Assembly (NCBI RefSeq): GCF_964340395.1
Contig: NC_135558.1
Span: 17,350,771 to 17,414,770 of the forward strand
Source of the DNA: Glandiceps talaboti
Lineage: Eukaryota; Hemichordata; Enteropneusta; Spengelidae
DNA: 64,000 nt
Direction of reading: 5' to 3'
A model generated the notes under the pieces. That model did no database searches. It worked only from the letters and a program-made list of their open reading frames with translations, and was not told where the DNA came from. This document shows, one piece after another, positions 31,354-45,007 of this stretch (the first letter of the stretch is position 1; every line of letters starts with the position of its first letter). Both the position numbers and the translations under genes were made by a program.

Positions 31354-31861
31354 TAGTCTAGCTGCTATACCCAGGATGTTCTTCCGATACAATACGACAC
31401 ACGACCGAACATCGCTATCAAGGATGGAGTTCATCCGAGGTCGAGCAAAATTATCTCTACTGTTCAGGGATATAAATAACTGCCAATCAGAGAACCGCAT
31501 TCACGACAAGCACAAACAGAGGACAATAGCTATTTTGTCATGCATATTCAGCTTAAGGAGGGGCTTGTAAAAATAACCACCAATGCCTTAACTGATATGA
31601 GTGAATGACAATGTCTACACACTTATCAAACTCATAATTACCATAAACCGATTAAGACATTAATAGTTAGTAGTATGTATTAGAGGTCATGGGTTATTGA
31701 AACATTGACGCATATATATGCATATATGGCCCAACACACGGCCATACGTCATCTCAATGGAATGTCCAATGACATTAGCTAGACGTTCGGCCAAGCCCTC
31801 ACTGCGAACTTCGTTCGGTTATCGCATCGGAAGAAAGCCCGAACGTCTAGCAGCAAGACTA
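31354..31861. mobile_element. 508-bp MITE-like TIR element with 9-bp target duplication
   Basis: The element begins TAGTCTAGCTGCTA and ends with TAGCAGCAAGACTA, inverted repeats of 14 bp with one mismatch. It is flanked by CGATAAATG on both sides (31,345-31,353 and 31,862-31,870). The other palindrome arm has the uninterrupted site once (38,334-38,342). A sub-terminal hairpin GCTAGACGTTCGG / CCGAACGTCTAGC lies near its right end. No transposase is encoded. Confidence 0.75.
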
Positions 31862-34507
31862 CGATAAATGTTGCTATTTATAAACGGCCCTTGAACGGAA
31901 GAACGTTGTAATCATCCAATGCACTGTCCAGTTTGTCTCTATGTCTTCGTAGTAAGAGAGATGGGTATTATGGGATAGCAATGTAATGATTTCTCATTAC
32001 GCTAATGTGATATTTTCAACGTGTTGTTTGTAGATTAACATTGGAAAATAATTGAATCTACAAAGCCTGTGCAGGGTGTTACTCAGCCCGTAACCGTGTC
32101 CTTTTTTTATTATACACAGTGTGTGCCATATAGGTGTGTGCCATAGCCTATAGTGGTTCAAACCTTGCCAGTGACCTAAATACAAAGCCTGCACTGCAAA
32201 AGATATTGTTATTGTACCTTACAAAACACTTCCAAAAAGATAACTTTCCTGCTGAGGCTAGTGAGCTTGAATAGTGGATTATTATCTGTAGGTAGTGTAG
32301 TGTCAAGTTGAAATCTTGAGCGAAAGCTAGGTTTTGGACATGTAAGCGTGTTAAAATCACACTAGATGTAACTCAAGTATCAATTCTCGATCACGCAAAC
32401 AAAATATAAACTGACAGAAAATTGTTAAAATTCCAATAATTAGATATTGTCCTTAAGCAGTACAGCACAAAATCACGATCACCGTTGAGGGCGCTGATAT
32501 TTTGGTTGCGCACCCTAAAATAATTTTGATTTAAGTTATCATGCATTCAGCTACAAAAATACATTTATTTTACCCACAGGAAATGAAGTATTGTTCATGG
32601 TGCGCGATATTACTAGTAAAATACTATTAACAAAACGTTTCCAAAAACCCCTCCACCATTCCAGTTGCAGCTAGTGCAGTAGTTGTTGCAATCCTATTAC
32701 GACTTTGACGTAAACTATTAGTATGCATTTGTTTTCGTGCAATATAGTAGTTTGGTACGATATATATGTACCAAATATTAAACAATGCATAACAAAGCTG
32801 AATTCTTCCGATGGACAAAATTAAAGATGTTTGTATTAAATATGATGAATGTAAAAAGATGAACAAATTCAATTAAATGTTTTAATTAATTATGCGATAT
32901 ATAATCAATTTAGAGACGATTTATTCATTATCATCATTAACGAAATATCGTAGTCGATAAATAGAACACGAAAATGTACACTGATCCATTAACGTAGTAA
33001 AATCTAAATTTATAATAGTGTATAATAAGATATCTGAAATTCATGTTTTCCGATTACATCTGCTTTGAACTTGTAAGCATCTAGAAATTAAAATGTTTTA
33101 ATGGTGGAATGATTGGTTAGTGCAATTTGTTCTTTGGAGAACATTACTTCATATAAGACAAATAATTATTCCCCAATATTTGTAATCATTCAGCCAAGGA
33201 AAATACGAGTGACCTAGCGAGTCTTTGTCACGATGAGTCGCTGGACGAGTAGCGACAGCCCTTATATTAGGTCACGAGTATTATCCGTCTAAATGAAGAA
33301 AAACATTGGAGAATGACATTATTTTACCAGCGCCAGTAATAGCAAAGAAAAATCGTGGACAATTTTCAACGTTTTGACTCATAGAGTCATATTTCGAACT
33401 CAGCAGAACCAGTGACGTACACACGCATTGTTCTGATATATATAGACCCACATTGCCGTGACGTAGAACGACCAGAGCACTTGTATATATATTTCGCACT
33501 TTTTTCAACTTGCCTCGTGCATGGTATAATATAAGATTATATTTGCAGGCATATAATTCAATGTATACGTACGAGTATATAAAAAATGATTGATTTTAAA
33601 TGAATTAGGTTGCAGTTTTAAATTAATTTTATGTTTTATTTGTTGTCGTAATTTCATTTGTTTTGAAATATCCGAACACGCTTGTAGGCAAGAGAACCGT
33701 TTTTGCACATTTGAATCAATACGTTGGTGGTGAGAAGACCTTAACGTTCAATTGAGTTGCTCACAACGTTTTTCTGGTTGATTTCGATGTCGTTTGTCGG
33801 CAAGTAATCTCGCGAAGACGACGAGTCATTGTTATCTTAGTTGCAATATAAAGTGGTTATAATTAATTGCTTATGTACTTTGAATAATTAAATGGCAAGG
33901 CATGCGCATGAAATATTAAAATAGTCATTAGTGCTAGATTAACAATAGTAACTTCATTACAAATGATCCACAGATGTACTTACATATTTTAAAGCCTGTT
34001 TTAATATTTATCATCTCGATGGTTTATTGTATGACGTGGTTTCGTGACATGCAAGATAGCATACGATCTGTTATTAATGTTGAAGAACGACAGGAATCTT
34101 CATCGACTCAACTCTTCAACTTCAGAGAACGAACACTGCATATTTGTGTGTTTTTCGATTCCAACTTCGCGTTGTCGTTTCTCATTAGCTGGAAATAACG
34201 CTTCTTCAATGTTTTCTCCTTGGGTATGCTGTAAAAGTGCACATTTTTGGTATTTTTGAACTATTATAGCAGCGTGGAACACAGCAGTGCTTCATAGCTG
34301 TACATTAGTGTAATATGTGTAAAGACGCTATACCCTCAGTTGCCGCACAGACGGAAGAACAGCGCCCTCCCGGGTGAAAATATAAAGGAGAGTTCCTCTG
34401 AGCTATTTCCATGGTCCACATCAGATAACAATTGCGCATTTCTTTTTGTATATTTGTGTCATATGTTTCTTTGAAAGTGTAGCTTATTTTTATTATCTGG
34501 TGAAATT

Positions 34508-34708
34508 TCCTTCCTTCCTTCCTTCCTTCATTCCTTCGTTTTGTCCGTCCGTCCGTCCATTCATTTATTCATTCATTCATTCATTCATTCATTCATTCAT
34601 TTATTCATTCATTCATTCATTTATGCATTCATTCATTCATTCATTCATTCATTCATTCATTCATTCATTTATGTATTCATTCATTCATTCATTCATTCAT
34701 TCATTCAT
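34508..34708. repeat. (TTCC)n(TTCA)n array, inner edge of palindrome 1 left arm
   Basis: TTCC, GTCC and long ATTC blocks. The matching GAAT block is at 35,141-35,279 in the other arm. Confidence 0.95.
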
Positions 34709-35014
34709 GACTGATTCAATGTTCGTTGTATGATGTTCCTGACGGTCTCCTTAGTTCAAGTTATATGTACGTTTGGGATTAATGTATGGTCGCCCTCTTG
34801 TGGTGACCATTTGATTACCTACGTTACCTACTAAGCGCGATCTGTTAGGGTTCGCATGATATTTACCCTGTGATTTGATCGCAACTCTTACTCAATTTTT
34901 TAGAGGGTTCCTTTAATTAGCTTAAACTTAAGTTCATTTGTTTTCTACGACACCTTTCTTATTTTGTAATATTCAAAAGTGCAATTATAAAGACAAAATA
35001 TAAAACAAAGGTAA

Positions 35015-35016
<2 letters not shown>

Positions 35017-35052
<36 letters not shown>

Positions 35053-35279
35053 TACCGGTTAAATAGCGACAAAATGGCTAAAAATGACTACATAATAAAC
35101 CATATATAATATGTTCATAGTAGTTTATGAATTAATGAATAAATAAATAAATGAATGAATGAATGAATGAATGAATTTATGAGTGAATGGATGAATGAAT
35201 GAATGTATGTATGTATGAATGAATGAATGAATGAACGAACAAACGAACGAACGAACGAACGAACGAACAAACGAAAGAC
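35017..35279. repeat. (AAC)n and (GAAT)n/(GAAC)n arrays
   Basis: An AAC array (35,017-35,052) in the spacer of palindrome 1, and GAAT/GAAC arrays (35,141-35,279) on the inner edge of its right arm. Confidence 0.95.
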
Positions 35280-36419
35280 AATGAATGACATTTCATCAGA
35301 TAAAAAAATGAGCTACACTTTCAAAGAAACATATGATGCAAATATACAAAATTAATACATAAGAAATACACAATTGCTATCTGATGTGAACCATGGGAAT
35401 AGCTCAGAGGAAATAGTCTTGTCCATAACCCGTATATGTTCGATTATTATTGTGCCTTAATTATTGAACTGGTTTAGGGATAAAATTCAAAAAGGCTGGG
35501 TCTTGAGAGCGAGGAGATAGCAAAGACCCTGTCCCTGAGGGATTTGAGAGCTTGTTCGAGAATGTAACAGATTGTGTCATTTAATTGTCCGATCAGAAGG
35601 CTGCCAGAGTTCCTGTCCTTACAAATTCTTCAACATTAATAACAGGACGTGTGCTATCTTGTATGTCACGAAACCACGTCATACAAGAAACCATCGACAT
35701 CATAAATATCAAAACGTGTTTTAGAGAAATTATGAAGAATTCAAAGGCTTTAACATTGTGCAAGTAGATTTCCTGTGGATCATTTTGTAATGAAGTTAGT
35801 GTTGTTAACCTAGCAATAATGACTATTTTAATATTTCATGCCTTGCCATTTAATTATTCAAAGTACATAAGGAATTAATTATAACCAATTCATATTAAAA
35901 GCAACTAAGATAACAATGACTCGTCGTCTTCGAGAGATCACTTGCCGACAAACGACAGCGAAATCAGATAAAACGTTGTGAGCAACTCAATTAAACGTTT
36001 AAGTCTTCTCGCCACCAACGTATTGATTTAAGTGTGCAAAAAACGGTTGTTGCCTAAAACGCGAGTTCGGTTATTTCAAAACTAATGAAATTACGATAAA
36101 AAAATAAAATATAAGATTAATTTAAACTGTAAAATTCTTTTAAAATCAATTGGTTTTGTTATACTCGTACGTATACATTGAATTATATGCCTGCAAATGT
36201 AATCTTATATTATACCATGCACGAGCTAAGTTGAAGGAAATATATGAAACATATATACTAGTGCTCTGGTCGTTCTACGTCACGGCAATGTGGGCCTATA
36301 TATATCAGAACAATGCGTGTGTACGTCACTGGTTCTGCTGTGTTCGAAATATGACTGTATGAGTCAAAACGTTCAAAATTGCCATAACTGTCCATGATTT
36401 GTCTGTGATATTACTGGTG

Positions 36420-36765
36420 CTGGTATAATTATGTTATTATCCAATATGTTTCTTCATTCAGCCGAAAAATACTCGCGACCTAAGGGCTGTCGCTACTCGT
36501 CCTGCTACTCATCGTGACGAAGACTCGTTAGGTCACTCGTATTTCCTTGGCCGAACGATGACATATAGTGGGGAATAACAGTCGAATTGTTATTACTGGC
36601 ACTGGTATAATCATACTATTAATGCTCCAATGGTTTTCTTCATTCAATACTCGTGAATACTCATGACCCTAAAGGGCTGTCACTACTCGTCTAGTGACTC
36701 ATAATGACAAAGACCCCTTAGGTCACTCGTATTTTCCTTGGCTGAATTAAAAAAATTATTAATGG
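36420..36765 (+). repeat. Tandem duplication (~175 bp) in right arm of inverted duplication 1
   Basis: Two neighbouring copies both carry CTGGTATAAT, CAATGTTTCTTCATTCA-like and GGTCACTCGTATTTTCCTTGG sequence. The matching left arm (33,180-33,330) has a single copy. Confidence 0.6.
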
Positions 36766-38450
36766 GGAATAATGTCTAATTGTTCATCAGATCAATGATC
36801 TTTATATCTTATATGAAGTTATGTTCTCCAAAGAGTAAATTGCACTATCCAATCATTCCACCATTAACACATTTTGATTTGAAGATGTTTACAACATCAT
36901 ATTAGATGCAATCGGAAAAAAAAAAGAATAAATTCGTAGTTTAGTTATCTTATTATACATAATTATGTAAATTAAGATTCTACTTCGATAATAGATCAGT
37001 GTACATTTTCGTGTTCTATTTATCGATTACGATATTTCGTTAATGGTAATAATCAATAAATCGTCTCTAAATTGATTATATATCGCATAAGTAATTAAAA
37101 CATTTTAATTGAATGTGTTCATTTCTTAAATTCATCATATTGAATACAAACATCTTTAATTTTGTCCAACGGAGGAATTCGGATTTGTCATGCATTGTTT
37201 AACATTTGGTACATATATATCGCACCAAACTACTACATTGCACGAAATTACTAACAGTTTATGTCAAATTTGTAATAGGATGACAACTACTACTGCACTA
37301 GCTGCAACTGGAATGGTGGGTGTTTTTGGAAACGTTTTGTTAGGTACAATACCTTACTAGTAATATCGTACACCATGAACTATTTCATTTCATGTTGGTA
37401 GGCTAAATGTAATTTTGTATCTGAATGCATGATGAATTAAATCAAAATTATTTCAGGGTCCGCACCCAAAAATCAACGCCCTCAACGGTGATCACGATTT
37501 GTTGTTGTACTGCTTATGGATAATAACATCCGCTTATTAATATGTACAGTGTCTAATTAATGGTATTTTAACAATTTTCAGTGAGTACATATTTTGTTTG
37601 TATGATCAAGAAATGATATATGAGTTACATCAATTGTGGTTTTAATATGATGACATATCCAAAACCTAGCATTGGCTCAAGATTTCAACTTGACACTACA
37701 CTACCTACAGCTAATAATCGACTATTCAAGCTCAGTAGCTTCGACAGTTTTGGAAGAGTTTTGTAATGTACAATAATAATATCGTTTATTAATTGAGGCA
37801 GCAATGCTTGCTTTGTATTTAGGTCACTGGCAAGATTTGAACCACTATAGCCTATGGCACACACTGCATATAATATGAAAAGGGCACGGCTGGGATGTGT
37901 CCTGAACTAACCTTCCCGGCACTGCTTTTCTTGTTAATTGTGGTCACCCCTCTAGGGCACAACAGTTGGCATATGGAGACTAATACAGAGTCTGGATACT
38001 TTGACGTATATACCACCCTGTCAATCACCTGTCCTAACTCAGTTTCACTTAGCTACCTACGCAGCTACGTGATGAATGTCAGCAATTGTATTTTGGCCAA
38101 TTGACGTCCAGGGCTGAGTAACACCCTGTGTATGCAGGTGTTGTAACTTCAATTAGTTTCAACAGTTAATCTACAAACAGCACGTTGAAAATATCGCATT
38201 AGCGTAATGAGAAATCCTTACATTGCTATCCCATAATACCCATCTCTCTTACTACGAAGACGTAGAGACAAACTGGGCAGTACATTGGATGATTACTTCG
38301 TTCTTCCTTTTAGGGGCCTTTTATAAATAGCAACATTTATCGATATACATGGCAGGTTAGTGGTAATCTCTTTTGACGTTTCACCTACATTATATACATG
38401 AACTATTTCAACGTCTTTATCCCCATCACATTAACAGTGTTATACAGTTG

Positions 38451-40929
38451 TTATACTTCAGTTGTTATACTTCTCTCTTACTCTTCCCCATTGTTTCAAC
38501 TGTGCTCTCAATATCATTTAGCGGATTCTTTTTCAGTTAATCGGACACTTTTACACAAACGAAAGTGTCCGCATACTGTTAATCCGTGAAAGGATCTGTC
38601 TGCTAACATTTTAAACTCGTGAAAGAAACTGTCCGCAGCTCGTTAATCATTTCTATGGCACTGTCCCCACCTTGTCACTTTTACACTGCAACGAGCATGT
38701 GCTACTGCTTCTAATTCTGGACCTGTCATTCTGTAAAGTGTGCGTAAAAAATCGACCTTACGTTGGTGGGTTTCGAACACAGTACCTCTAGTTCTGTACC
38801 TATATTCCCAAAGGCATGCTCTACAACCACTTTACTGCAAAGTTACTTGTGCTAAATTTGTTCATTGCCTAGACAATGCGTATGTGCACCAGGGTCAATA
38901 ACAGAATTATGGATGGGTAAAACAGAAATACTGCTCGATTTGGGACTTTTGTTGTTAGGGAACGAGTCCTTGCCAGGTTCGTGGATTTGAAACTAAACTT
39001 TTGGGGAAAACATCAGATTATATGGCCGAGAAGAGGGGCATGAGATTTCTATAGCGAATTTTGTGTGATGATAATGGCTAAGAGGTTACGTAACAGAGCT
39101 GTAAATAACAAGGTTGACTTTCTGGTGAAAAACCTAAAGACTTTTCGAATTCGAAGTATAACTTCGTTATAGTACAGGTCCTTGGACATTTACTGTCTTT
39201 GGTTAACCCATCAGTTATTCTCTTTCCTCGGCTAAGCCTCGGTTAACCAAAACAGTCCAAATAAAAACAGTAAATGTCCTCTGACATGTACCATAACTAA
39301 CAGATAATTCTGAAATATCGGTGACTTTTTGTTCGTGTTGGACTAAAAGTATTGACCCCCCGCCCTCGCAATTCATCCACAACCCCCTATCTGACGATTA
39401 AAAAACATACTGACCCCCATCTGTTGACCAAGAAACATTCCTCTTGTTCTTGCAAAAGACACTCTATTCTCAAAGTATAATACCGCACACTAATATTACA
39501 TTAATTTTTCAGTAATTTTAAGTATATCTAGTAAATTGTTAACCAAAATCCATTGCTTCACATGTATAAAGCTCTATAGACCTTATCCTATGAGAAGTAT
39601 GATTGTCTGTTCACTGACATACAAAATATTCATGGTCTAGTAAACAAAAGTTTTAGGATATCTCTCTGATTCAGTGAACTATAACCATAGATTAATTCAG
39701 CTAATTCAGCTATCAAGTACAATATTACTAGAAATAATTGTAAACCCATGTCCATAACTGTCAATGCATGTACACACATTTACCAGTTTGCACTCTTCAA
39801 GGCACTTGTTTGTCCTGTTCGTAACTGTTCAGTTTAATCATGGCATTGACTCAAAACTCCCATTCCTTCATTGACCAAACTGCTAATTTTAACGAAAATG
39901 TTTTTTTTTAGAAGAGGTTTTGAATAATTAAATGGATGTTACTGATTTCAAAATAGTAATGTCATAAAAGAGTGTTCTGTACTACAGCTGTTTCAGAACA
40001 GAGTACTAATTCAGTTCATTTACTACTGGCTATGTTCTCTAGGATAATACCATATAAATGTAATATTATGATCTGCTGACAAAATTTTACTCGTAGTATA
40101 CAGTCAGTGAATTATGATTACTCGATTTAACCTATTCCCGGGGAGATGTAGAATCTAATTTTCCTCATAACTTTGCACTGTGCCCTGTACTGTAGAAGTC
40201 ATAGCTACAGTAATTAAGTAGCCCTGTACTAGATAATCATTAAACAAGTCTGTGTTTATAACTGTTTTTGTTTTATCAGTCATTCACATAATATATTCCC
40301 CGAGAATACCAAGTAATATTGTGTTCACCTTGGAATATATTTCATTCTTGGTAGTTTATGGTGAAAAACAACATCACCACAGAATTAGGTTTCACATCTA
40401 ACGTGGCAACAATTAAACTTGGTGATGTTGGTATCAGAGACTAAGTGAAACACAAACACAGAAAGGCTATTTTTGATAAGACATGTACATGCAGTTCATA
40501 AGATAGCTATGCCAAGTAACAGTTCAGTAGTTTGTACATGTATGATAAATCAAAAGTTTAAATTTCAAATAAGTATGTAGTACTATGCAGTGCTATGAAT
40601 ACAAAGCCAATATGTGGTGAGGAAAGAAAAGCTCTTTTATTGGCACTAATGTATTTTAGTGCCATGCATTTATTACCTGTATAACAAAATTTTTCCCATT
40701 TTTCAATTAATTGTAAGAAATGTTTGCCTTTAAAGTCGATGTAAACAAAAGTGAAGCCACATGGATTGGAAATAGAACAGCAAGAGAAAAGGAAAACCAC
40801 TGGGTATGAAATGGAAAGATTGTTCTATCAAAATAGTGGGTATTTATGTATCATATGACAAAAAGAAAGATATGCAGTATGAGTTTCAGGACATGTAGAG
40901 ATCTAACTATGCATGGTAAGATCCAAGTA
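38451..40929. other. Intergenic between the two palindromes, nothing seen
   Basis: AT-rich sequence. A short inverted pair around 39,175-39,290 (GTACAGGTCCTTGGACATTTACTG-like and its inverse) is the only structure noticed. Confidence 0.45.
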
Positions 40930-41262
40930 GGGCCAAATAAAAAAAGGTGTTTGGTTCCGGTTACCCGAACCCACGTAGTTTTTCACGCCGACCCTAAACT
41001 TTGTTTTACATATTCAAGAAAAACAAGAAAATGGGATGCGGAAACTGACATCAACTGAAAAAAGACAATATAAATCTCTTCTGTCAATTTGTAATGGCTG
41101 TACATCTGATGAGAAGAAGCCAATTATACAGAGACCATATAGAAAAGAAAAGAACAGAAAACATAACTGTCTGAACTAGACACTCATATATGAAAACAAA
41201 TAAATACAAAATCTACCTACCCCCTTCTATTTTAAAATTGAATGTAATTGGAACCACATAAT
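40930..41262 (-). mobile_element. MITE-like repeat, family C
   Basis: Both ends carry the TGGTTCC..TTAC terminal motif. The middle shares TTTGTAATGGCTGTACATCTG and AGAGACCATATAGAAAA with other copies. Confidence 0.6.
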
Positions 41263-41382
41263 TGTTTTACACCTAATTAAGAGTATGGCTATCAGTAGAA
41301 TTCAATATGTGATGAATATGATTGATGTCCCATCCAGTGGAGTTAAGGAATTCAAAAGATAATTTATAAGTTATGTGGTATT

Positions 41383-41765
41383 GTCCAGATGATAAATCTG
41401 ATGAAAAACGTACCTTCTGTAATAAAAAGGAAGTTACTTTAATTCATTTATTTTATGATTGTGAATTTGTTATGGAGTTTTGGGATGACGGTTATGTGTT
41501 ATGAGAAGGAAAACAGGACTGATCGATATTCCAAATGCAAGACAAATCATCCTAATAGGTGATCAACAACTGTCATTATTATTGCATTTTGTTTTTCTTG
41601 TTGCCAGCGTTATATTTACATTTCAAAGTTTAGAAAACAAAAGACGGATTTGATGGCATACATAAAATACTTGCAAAAGTGTGTAGCCTTTCATATTGCG
41701 GTTAGAAAAAGTCAAATAAATGTATATATTAAGAAATGTGGACAGGTTTTGAAATTGGTAACTTA
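41383..41765 (+). pseudogene. L1-type LINE ORF2 C-terminal remnant
   Basis: In one frame the sequence gives CPDDKSDEKRTFCNKKEVTL followed by IHLFYDCEFVMEFW, the zinc-knuckle-like C-x-x-C...H...C motif at the end of L1-like reverse transcriptases. After a frame break, RYIYISKFRKQKTDLMAYIK and FHIAVRKSQINVYIKK continue the same family tail. Stops and shifts mark it as dead. Confidence 0.65.
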
Positions 41766-41769
41766 AAAA

Positions 41770-42640
41770 GTTCCAAATACAAAATGTAAAAGATTTCTAT
41801 CCATGGAAAGAGTTGTATATGTATAATAAGTTCAATTTAAAAAGATCTTTGTATTGGGGAAAATAGATTTCATTATGAAAGTAAAATCTTCATCACACAC
41901 TAAAAGAAAGTAGTTTTTGATCGGAGATGGTCGTAGTAATATTGTAATGCATACATACAAACATGTATTGGAACTAGACTATATACATGGACATTAATAT
42001 CTAGACACAGGCTAGATCTGGCATTTTCAGTCACAGTGTTAGTCTCATATTATTTCAAAGTGTATCTCAGCCTAGATTGGTTATGTTTTGTGGACAATTC
42101 AACATTCAGGGCAATGGAGGCGCAGATTTTAAAGTCAGTCAGTCCGTCCATCCTTTCGTCTAGTAAATATTAAGGTATTTCATTTCATTTGTGTGATGTG
42201 TACAACTACACATACACATTTTTATACACAGGATGGCACAATGCAACTCATGGCGTGCAATATTAAGAGGTCATTTCTAACAAATAACTGTTGCTAAAAC
42301 GTTGCCATAGTGCAGTGTTGTGACTCCATGACATATGCTTGGATGTATCAAGAGACAAAGAATTTATGTTATATTTGAATGTATATTAATAGCTATTTAT
42401 GGTTTATGATTTATTGTATGCATTAGTTGTTTTATAAGTATGGAAACTTCAGTACAGCAGCGTGGTTTATGATTTCGTTTAGTTGTTGAAAATAAGGTGA
42501 ACCCCATATTTACTTTGTAAAAATGACGACCCCCCCTTCTTTGAGTCCCAAATTGATGTGACCCCCTCTGATTTGCCCCCCCCCCCCCCCGACCATAAAA
42601 ACTGATCGCACCTTTTTTGTGTTTCTTTACCTGGTTATAT
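41770..42640. other. Intergenic, nothing seen
   Basis: AT-rich sequence after the L1-type remnant, with a run of C at 42,578-42,591. Confidence 0.5.
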
Positions 42641-42644
42641 CTGT

Positions 42645-43575
42645 ACTGTCACCATCGAATGAGAAAGGCGCACGTGTCAATAAAAGTTGACGTATGTTTA
42701 CTGTAAAAGTAAAAACAGAAAACTTCTTGCTTATTTGATATGCTGAATTTCATGAGGATAGATTTCCGTTTCTGGCATCTCTTTCTTTCATAATAGTGAA
42801 TAGAGAAAGACCAATGAAATGTGACGCACGCATTCTAAACATATTGCTAAATTACCTTCAAAGCACTAAATATGCGAATTATTGATTAAAACTATAAACA
42901 ATATGCCAAAACGCTTTATAAGATAAGTGTGCTTTGTGATGGTTGATATACATACCATGATATATGAAATTCGAAGCTTTATGGCTTAATTACAAAATAA
43001 CATTAATATGCAGATTACTATTAAAACTAAATACTACCAACGGGCCTGATAAAGCATGTGTGCTTACTATGATTGATCTATGTACCAAATGTTACGGAAT
43101 TTGAAGTGTGCATGCTTTAGATGTAGCTCAATTACTTAAAATCATTAATTAGGCACATTACTCATTAAAATACAGGGGCTTGAAATTGACAATATTTGTT
43201 TTACAAATAGTCATATATTCTTGAGATATAGCCTAAATGTTAAAAGTCATCAATTATCCAAATGACTAATTAATGTTCATTGGACGTTTATCAATATCGA
43301 ATCAGTTCTTGTAATTACCATATGGAATATATATGTCGTCGTGATACAGGAAAATTGAGCGAAGTCATTCCATAAAGAATCGTGATTAATGAACAGAAAC
43401 CATAAGCAGGTCTTTCTCTACTCACTAAAGAAAGTGATGCTACAAACAAAAAACTATCCTCGTGAAATTCAATATCAAATAAGCAAAAACGTTTTTCTCT
43501 TTTTTACTTTTACAGTAAACATACCAACTTTTATTGAAACGTGCGCCTTTCACTTTCGATCGTGACAGATATTAC
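42645..43575. repeat. Inverted pair of ~175-bp sequences, third copy at 44.1 kb
   Basis: The block 42,645-42,825 is repeated inverted at 43,400-43,575, with shared AAAGGCGCACGT and TTACTGTAAAAGTAAAAA. A further direct copy of the second block is at 44,073-44,270. It carries no gene. Confidence 0.6.
42840..43330 (+). repeat. Degenerate tandem repeat, family F
   Basis: About four diverged units with AAATTTGAAGTGTGCATGCTT-like and ATTAATTAxGCAxATTACTCATT sequence. It carries no coding frame. Confidence 0.5.
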
Positions 43576-44898
43576 CAGATGTAGAAACTCAGTAGATGTA
43601 ATACAAAACATGCACAATTACTAGTATTCAGAGTTTATCAGCAGGAGGTACATTTCGGATATAACGACAGTGCTATACAGAATGCGAAGTGCAATTATTG
43701 TGGCACTTTACTCATTGGAAATAGAACAATGCTATGCTGAATACACAATGGAGGCAAGAGGAAATTTTAAAAGGCAGCGTTTTGTCGTTGTAATGTATAG
43801 GGAAGTTGAGTGAAGGGATTCCCTTATGTGATTCCGTAAAGAATCGTGAGTAAGAGTTGTCTATTAAAATAGTAACATATGAATATAAAGTTACAAATGG
43901 ACAATCAAAACAACATAAATTTAATACATCACCCAGCCGATCGGGATTATTTGTCACTATGAAATGAAATAACGAATCTCAAGAAAAGCAAAAATGGAAA
44001 GAGCACAATCCTAATAAGTAAAGGAAAGCGAGAGTACTACGACGAAATATACAAGCGATTGCATTTACTGGTGGTGATTAATGAACAGAAACCATAGGCA
44101 GGTCTTTTCTCTTGTCACTAAAGTAAGTGATGTCACAAACGAAAATCTATCCCCATGTCATGATATTCAATATCAAATAAGCAAGAACTTTTCTCTTTTT
44201 ATTTTACAGTAAACATACTTTTATTGACACGTACGCCTTTCACTTTCGATCATGACAGTACAGATATAACCAGATATAGAAACACAATAAACGCAGTACA
44301 ATTGACATACATTTGCAAGTACTTCCCAGAGTTGACGTTTGTCAACAAATCTTCAAAGAGATTGGCATATTTAGATTTTAACTCAACAAATTACAAAAAT
44401 ATTTATCGTCTCCCTAGAAAATGGAAACTTTGATTTTAATATCAACCAATGTTAAATTACACAGAGATACTTTTCCCGTGATCAAGAATTTATAAAATAT
44501 AATATACTCATGGGTAACTACATCTTTTCAAAGTACACTGTGAGCTAATAAATCTCCAGTGTAATCTGTCGTTTTTTGCGAATATGATTTGACTTTTGAA
44601 AGTTCAAACATGCCTGATTTTTCTCTTCAAAACAGGCTGTGCATTTCATAGATAATCAAGTTGAAAGCAAAGCCAAACAAAGTATAAGTTTTCTATTTTG
44701 CGTTACTGTACTTTTGTTGTGTTGCTATTTTTCGCTTTTTTAAACTCAAAAGTGAACAAAGTGGTAGAGTTTTAGAACTTTATTAAGACCGTAAACAAAA
44801 AATACACGACTTCGTTTATTCATATAATTTTTCTATTCTTTTCATGATTTAATTGGCACGCAGGCACAAACACAAACAAAACAAATTAACAAACAAAA

Positions 44899-44902
44899 AC
44901 AA

Positions 44903-44957
<55 letters not shown>

Positions 44958-44968
44958 AACAAACACAA
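44899..44968. repeat. (GACA)n(AAAC)n array
   Basis: GACA units with AAAC on both sides, in the left arm of palindrome 2. The right arm has a short TTTG block at 49,873-49,899. Confidence 0.95.
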
Positions 44969-45007
44969 TCATAGACAGACACAGGCATGCGGAAATATTA
45001 GTTTCTT

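Larger units (their letters stand above)
31228..38450. repeat. Large imperfect inverted duplication 1 (~7.2 kb)
   Basis: The arms run about 31.23-34.73 kb and 35.13-38.45 kb. Anchors: a 23-bp perfect match 31,331-31,353 against 38,334-38,356 inverted; the stretch around 33,519-33,570 against 36,165-36,222; 34,013-34,090 against 35,635-35,705; and the GAAT/ATTC microsatellites at the two inner edges. The arms differ by many substitutions and indels. No open gene is seen in either arm. Confidence 0.8.
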
